Below, in pieces: positions 7,691 through 8,540 of a stretch of DNA of 8,540 nt. The DNA is taken from positions 1 through 8,540 of the forward strand of contig JAQVPT010000150.1 in the NCBI GenBank assembly GCA_028701945.1, written 5' to 3'. The translations under genes and the position numbers were made by a program. Position 1 is the first letter of the stretch. Each line of letters begins with the position of its first letter. Origin of the DNA: Bacteroidales bacterium (GTDB lineage Bacteria; Bacteroidota; Bacteroidia; Bacteroidales; ML635J-15). Under the pieces are notes generated by a model. That model saw only the letters and a program-made list of their open reading frames with translations. It searched no databases and was not told the DNA's origin.

Positions 7691-8284
7691 ATGCAATTAG
7701 GAAAATTAGAGAAAATAGAACTAAGAAAATTTTGGGCAAAAGAAGATAAGGACTTTACGCCATGGCTTGCTCAGGAAGGTAATATTAAAACTTTAAGTGA
7801 GATAATTGGGATTGAATTGGAAGTTTTAGGTCAGGAAGAGAATGTAGGACCTTTCAGAGCAGATATTTTATGTAAAGATATTTCTAATAATCATTTTGTT
7901 TTAATTGAAAATCAGCTCGAAAAGACAGACCATACACATTTAGGTCAACTATTGACATATGCAGCCGGACTTGACGCTGTTAGTATTGTTTGGATTGCCC
8001 AACGATTTACTGAGGAACACCGAGCTGCACTCGATTGGTTGAACAGAATCACTGACGAAACGTTTAATTTTTTTGGTATAGAAATCGAATCATATAAAAT
8101 TGGCAATTCTGATGCTGCTCCATTGTTTAAAATGATTTCTAAACCCAATGATTGGTCAAAAATGATAAAGACCAATACTCAAAACAGTAATCTAACCGAA
8201 ACAAAACTTTTACAACAAGAATATTGGAATGCACTTAGAGAGTATATGATAGACCACAACAGTCCTGTTGTTTTAGCCCCTTAA
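7691..8284 (+). pseudogene. DUF4268-type protein with RecB/PD-(D/E)XK-like nuclease core, 3' truncated by an insertion sequence
   Basis: Numbered from the ATG at 7691. The start MQLGKLEKIELR fits the family as I recall it, so the in-frame ATG at 7646 (15 residues longer) is probably not used. The nuclease-like core shows FRADILCKD with D58, then VLIENQ with E73 and Q75 (an E-x-Q form of the usual E-x-K), then GQLLTYAAG with Q86 and Y90, the QxxxY motif of RecB-type nucleases. A FFGIEIESYKIG block and a PNDW follow near 125-155. TKLLQQEYWNALREY at about 171-185 is where the C-terminal DUF4268 domain begins. Homologues normally continue for another 100 residues or more, but here the frame stops at residue 197, right after entering the IS3-type end near 8266-8269. 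The last few codons (VLAP) are therefore probably element-derived. The protein is likely inactive or altered, although the catalytic core is complete. It is transcribed away from the helicase operon. The family link is from recalled conserved blocks; the nuclease role is inferred. Confidence 0.75.
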
Positions 8285-8319
8285 ATAATCAGACAAGATT
8301 ATAGTTTAAAAAATATAAT

Positions 8320-8327
8320 TAATTTTG
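8320..8327 (+). promoter_or_regulatory. possible -7 element for the IS transposase
   Basis: TAATTTTG is an exact TAnnTTTG match ending 5 nt before the OrfA ATG at 8333, so the transcript would be leaderless or nearly so. A weak or leaderless promoter would be in keeping with low transposase expression. No -33 TTG is seen. Confidence 0.3.
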
Positions 8328-8332
8328 TCGTT

Positions 8333-8540
8333 ATGAAGAAAAGAAAATTTACACAAGAGCAAAAACTGGCGATTTTAAAAGAAGCCTCAGAGAATGGTGT
8401 TAATGAAACTTTAGCCAAACATGGTATTTTCCCTACCACCTATTATCAGTGGAAGGATAAATTTACTGCTATGGGAGTTGAAGGACTTAAGCATGGTATG
8501 ACACCAAAACAATTAAAACGAATTAGAGCATTAGAAAAGG
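8333..8540 (+). CDS. IS3-family transposase OrfA, partial (N-terminal 69 aa)
   Basis: The ATG at 8333 opens a frame that runs off the right edge after 69 codons. The protein starts MKKRKFTQEQKLAILKEA, has a helix-turn-helix through about residue 45 including the HGIFPTTYYQWKDKF block, and continues with GLKHGMTPKQLKRIRALEK, where the OrfA leucine-zipper helix starts. This is the standard N-terminus of IS3-family OrfA, common in Bacteroidota, which binds the element's terminal repeats. OrfA is normally about 90-120 aa and joined to the DDE-type OrfB by programmed -1 frameshifting; both the frameshift site and OrfB lie beyond the window. It is intact as far as seen. Confidence 0.92.
   Translation, partial: MKKRKFTQEQKLAILKEASENGVNETLAKHGIFPTTYYQWKDKFTAMGVEGLKHGMTPKQLKRIRALEK

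Larger units (their letters stand above)
8269..8540 (+). mobile_element. left end of an IS3-family insertion sequence (partial)
   Basis: Homology of the upstream gene to DUF4268 proteins ends near 8266, and an IS3-type transposase OrfA begins at 8333. The sequence from 8269 starts TGT and reads TGTTTTAGCCCC followed by an AGACAAG block at 8291-8297. This resembles IS150/IS3-group ends, which begin TGT, carry a CCCC tract about 8-12 bases in, and then an AGACA block. The exact edge could be 8266 or 8269, both TG dinucleotides. The right end, OrfB and the target duplication are outside the window. Confidence 0.7.

Noticed and set aside
7945..8175. Minus-strand 76-codon frame.
   Set aside because: It is antisense to the DUF4268 coding region, which carries the conserved motifs.
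8285..8332. Possible terminator after the truncated DUF4268 gene.
   Set aside because: The stretch has A/T runs but no GC-containing stem followed by a T-tract; it is better explained as the IS end and OrfA leader.
1..8540. CRISPR array, tRNA, rRNA or riboswitch.
   Set aside because: No regularly spaced repeats, no tRNA-like cloverleaf and no conserved riboswitch core were seen; nearly all of the window is coding.

Overview
The window is AT-rich (hand counts in coding stretches give roughly 29-36% GC). It lacks convincing Shine-Dalgarno sequences, and several gene starts follow copies of the TAnnTTTG -7 promoter element typical of Bacteroidota. The protein sequences and the IS3-type transposase start also look like Bacteroidota. 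I infer an accessory, defence-island-like region of a Bacteroidota chromosome; no species can be named.

Layout, left to right. (1) 1-802, minus: the N-terminal 267 residues of an AlbA_2 (Schlafen-type) DNA-binding/RecG-like ATP-binding protein that runs off the left edge. (2) 834-4214, minus: a 1126-residue Eco57I-like (COG1002-type) adenine-N6 DNA methyltransferase with an extra N-terminal domain and a C-terminal target-recognition region. (3) 4201-7524 (or 7566), minus: a large SNF2/RapA-type helicase with a phospholipase D-like domain at its N-terminus. (4) 7525-7690: a divergent, very AT-rich promoter region. (5) 7691-8284, plus: a DUF4268-type protein with a RecB/PD-(D/E)XK-like nuclease core, truncated at its 3' end. 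(6) about 8269-8540, plus: the left end and OrfA start of an IS3-family insertion sequence that interrupts gene 5.

The three minus-strand genes read in the order helicase, methyltransferase, AlbA_2 protein. The first two overlap by 14 nt and the third follows after 31 nt, so they look like one operon. Helicase plus PLD nuclease-like domain plus adenine methyltransferase is the parts list of an ATP-dependent restriction-modification or DISARM-like anti-phage system. Here, however, the PLD module is fused to the helicase and no drmA/drmB-like genes are visible. Methylation would mark self DNA, the helicase would translocate on or remodel unmarked DNA, and the PLD domain is the obvious candidate for cutting. 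The AlbA_2 protein may be a third component or a regulator. The divergent DUF4268 nuclease-like gene appears to be a neighbouring defence-type gene killed by an IS insertion. The system-level statements are inference from domain content and gene order.
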